Source: an uncultured Bacilli bacterium (GTDB lineage: Bacteria > Bacillota_I > Bacilli_A > RF39 > UBA660). Taken from it: a DNA stretch of 41,308 nucleotides. The stretch lies in assembly GCA_949451605.1 (NCBI GenBank), contig CASTSB010000011.1, forward strand, positions 1 to 41,308, given 5' to 3'. The translations under genes were made by a program, and so were the position numbers. Shown here one piece after another: positions 39,555 to 41,308 of the stretch (its first letter is position 1; each line of letters starts with the position of its first letter). A model generated the notes under the pieces. That model did no database searches, was not told the origin of the DNA, and saw only the letters and a program-made list of their open reading frames with translations.

Positions 39555-41308
39555 TTAACCAAGTGTAATTTCAAATGGAGAATCTGGAGTACCATTACCA
39601 CTTACAATTTTTGTATTAGCTTTTAAATTAATTACTGGTCTTAGCATTGAGCTATTTTGTACATATGTGCTGCTAAGGCTTCCATTACTTGAAACAATAT
39701 AAAGAACTGCACCATTATTATAATCATAGTAATATGGACTCATTGTGAAAAAAGTGCGACTTCCATAAGATAAATAAAATAATTTATTTGAATAATTGCC
39801 AGTATATGTACCAGCTAATAATGCTTCATCTAATGTGATAAGTCCAATTGGATTTGTTAATTCTCCATTCCCAATGTCATTTGATACAGTAAACTTATCA
39901 TTATCTTGTGTACAGATTAAGCTAGGACTTTTCGTATTGACTCTTGAATTACTTTTATAGTATGTCTGTTTAGTAAAAGAATTAAACCCATCTCCAGAAT
40001 TTATTTCTCTATCATTACAGAATATATTATCAGTAAGATATTTAGATAGCAAATTTCCATTACTGTCTTGTTGATTCTTTATATTTTCTTCATACCAAAT
40101 ATTTAATTCTTTTAAAGCATTAGATTCCTCAACATTTTCTACTGCATTTTCATAGGAAGTTGATACATAACCCATATATACATATTTTTTATAATAATAT
40201 ACTCCTGTTTCAGTTACTGGGGTATAACCTGTAACCTTTTGAATTCTTTCTGATGAAAAACTTGGATTACTTGAAGTAAAGGTATAAATATAACCTTCAT
40301 TTAATACTTGATCATGGATGTCAGACCATTTACCAGATATCATATTTCCCTCTGATTGATCTAGCGTAAATTTGCCTGTTTCTCTATCATAGTTATATCC
40401 TTTAGAATAATAAGAAGAACTGTAATTAGTTGTCATAATATTATAACTATCATTTCTTTCGCTACTTTCAACAATATTGCTTCCAAATCCTGGCTTATTA
40501 TTTTTAAATCCTAAATAAGTTGGGCTATAGGTTAGTGAATTATAAATTTTATTATTTGCATAATAGGTAACTTTGTCTATTGTTGAACCATAATGAATCA
40601 TTCTAATTGATCCATCACCATTGATTCTAATTACTTTCCAATAATCATTTCCAAATTTTACGATATTTCCTGATACAACACCTCTATAGTAATAACTTGT
40701 TCCTTGATTATCTTCAGCTGCATGTATTCCTGAATCGTCTGAAGTATATCCAACTATTTTAGGCTCTAAATCGTACTTTAGGAAGGAATATTTATTTTTA
40801 ATAGTATAAATCTTTTCAGCATCGGTTGTTTCTGATGATAATCTACTACCAGATACAAGCTTATATAATTTTTGGCAAGTACTACTTCCATAACTATTAG
40901 CACAAATATAATAAGTATTACTTTCAAAATCAAAGTTGTTTTTTCTTGTGTATTCGTAATTACCTTTGCTTAAAGAAAAGTAACCTGTATCTTTATTAAA
41001 TGAATAACCTGTACCAATTTGTATGTAAGATGACGTATAAAGACTATTATTATTTTTATAATACGAACTACTATCAGTTATTTCTATAATACTTGCTTTT
41101 GCTGAAGTTTTTTCTTCATAAGACGTTGCTGGACTAGCATTATTTATCACAACTGGTGCTTTATTATTAATCTTAACTTTAGCTTGTGATAGGTTTGCAG
41201 TTCTTGCCTCACTTGTAAGTAAACAATCTCCTAGCTTTGTTATTCCATTACTTTTACACCAATTATTAGTTCTTATTATGTCTGTTTTGGCATCTACTGC
41301 TGATGTGT
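39555..41308 (-). CDS. C-terminal part of a large secreted surface protein (partial)
   Basis: The frame is open from the stop at 39555 to the window edge, at least 584 codons; the GTG at 41150 is internal, since coding continues upstream without a stop. The product is Ser/Tyr/Asn/Thr-rich. It opens with a Cys-containing stretch (WCKSNGITKLGDCLL near the edge) and has repeated YSFNKDTGYFSLSKGNYEY and YNYDRETGKFTLDQSEG units. It holds a fragment FGNDYWKVIRINGDGSIRMI and ends with RPVINLKANTKIVSGNGTPDSPFEITLG-type strands. That closing module, a strand with PVINLK and a final G-x-G-T-x-x-x-P-F, is frequent in surface proteins of gut Bacillota. It may be a pilin-like or adhesin protein. The N-terminus is outside the window. 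Confidence 0.8.
   Translation of the reverse strand, partial: TSAVDAKTDIIRTNNWCKSNGITKLGDCLLTSEARTANLSQAKVKINNKAPVVINNASPATSYEEKTSAKASIIEITDSSSYYKNNNSLYTSSYIQIGTGYSFNKDTGYFSLSKGNYEYTRKNNFDFESNTYYICANSYGSSTCQKLYKLVSGSRLSSETTDAEKIYTIKNKYSFLKYDLEPKIVGYTSDDSGIHAAEDNQGTSYYYRGVVSGNIVKFGNDYWKVIRINGDGSIRMIHYGSTIDKVTYYANNKIYNSLTYSPTYLGFKNNKPGFGSNIVESSERNDSYNIMTTNYSSSYYSKGYNYDRETGKFTLDQSEGNMISGKWSDIHDQVLNEGYIYTFTSSNPSFSSERIQKVTGYTPVTETGVYYYKKYVYMGYVSTSYENAVENVEESNALKELNIWYEENIKNQQDSNGNLLSKYLTDNIFCNDREINSGDGFNSFTKQTYYKSNSRVNTKSPSLICTQDNDKFTVSNDIGNGELTNPIGLITLDEALLAGTYTGNYSNKLFYLSYGSRTFFTMSPYYYDYNNGAVLYIVSSNGSLSSTYVQNSSMLRPVINLKANTKIVSGNGTPDSPFEITLG

Overview
The window comes from a very AT-rich Gram-positive bacterium (Bacillota). 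It uses the standard code: TGG encodes Trp, and TGA, TAG and TAA all end genes. Peptidoglycan genes (ddl, a murF-like ligase, a glucosaminidase, a GH3 hexosaminidase) show that it has a cell wall. TasA/camelysin-like surface proteins, compact operons and sigma-A promoters, several with an extended -10, suit an uncultured gut Bacilli or Erysipelotrichia-like lineage; that placement is inference. Almost every gene is on the minus strand. The plus-strand exceptions are a small membrane protein (4532-4999), an orphan nuclease-like gene (28292-29038) and tRNA-Lys.

Layout: 1-1.4 kb, the start of an unknown gene, a YgjV-like membrane protein, and a surface-protein gene broken by an early TAG. 1.48-2.8 kb, a lone IS200/IS605-type TnpB with an apparent omega-RNA tail. 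2.8-4.3 kb, a lipoprotein and a PP2C phosphatase. 5-8.7 kb, asnS with a RluA-type pseudouridine synthase, then a degenerate HAD protein and a PAP2 phosphatase in an operon with an unknown gene and pgi (to 10.6 kb). 10.7-19 kb, a TasA-like protein and a giant (about 2550 aa) cyclic beta-glucan-synthase-like GT84/GH94 enzyme. 19-20.5 kb, a protein with a degenerate PP2C domain. 20.6-21.4 kb, five tRNAs (Ser, Glu, Asn, Ile on minus; Lys on plus). 21.5-25 kb, ddl, a membrane-anchored murF-like gene and an alpha/beta hydrolase. 25.2-28 kb, a GH3 glycosidase, an M19 dipeptidase and an unknown gene. 28.3-29.3 kb, the orphan nuclease-like gene beside tRNA-Gly and tRNA-Cys. 29.3-33.3 kb, an extracytoplasmic protein, a PH-domain protein, a thioredoxin-like protein and an asymmetric ABC-F ATPase.

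The most striking element lies at 33.36-34.65 kb. A consensus promoter drives a roughly 610-nt non-coding transcript that is closed end to end by an 11-bp helix and finished by an intrinsic terminator. Directly downstream is a 200-aa four-helix membrane protein with a CNNM/DUF21-like look. Length, structure and neighbour match the OLE RNA / OapA ribonucleoprotein system, which in other Bacillota is membrane-associated and linked to magnesium homeostasis and stress tolerance. 34.66-37.2 kb carries a membrane HExxH protein, a glucosaminidase, a small two-helix protein and a DUF1292 protein. 37.26-39.5 kb is an ABC transporter, and the window ends inside a large secreted repeat-like surface protein.

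Several apparent 5' ends are too long. The in-frame TTG or GTG codons upstream are parts of promoters or Shine-Dalgarno sites, and the starts given here take that into account.
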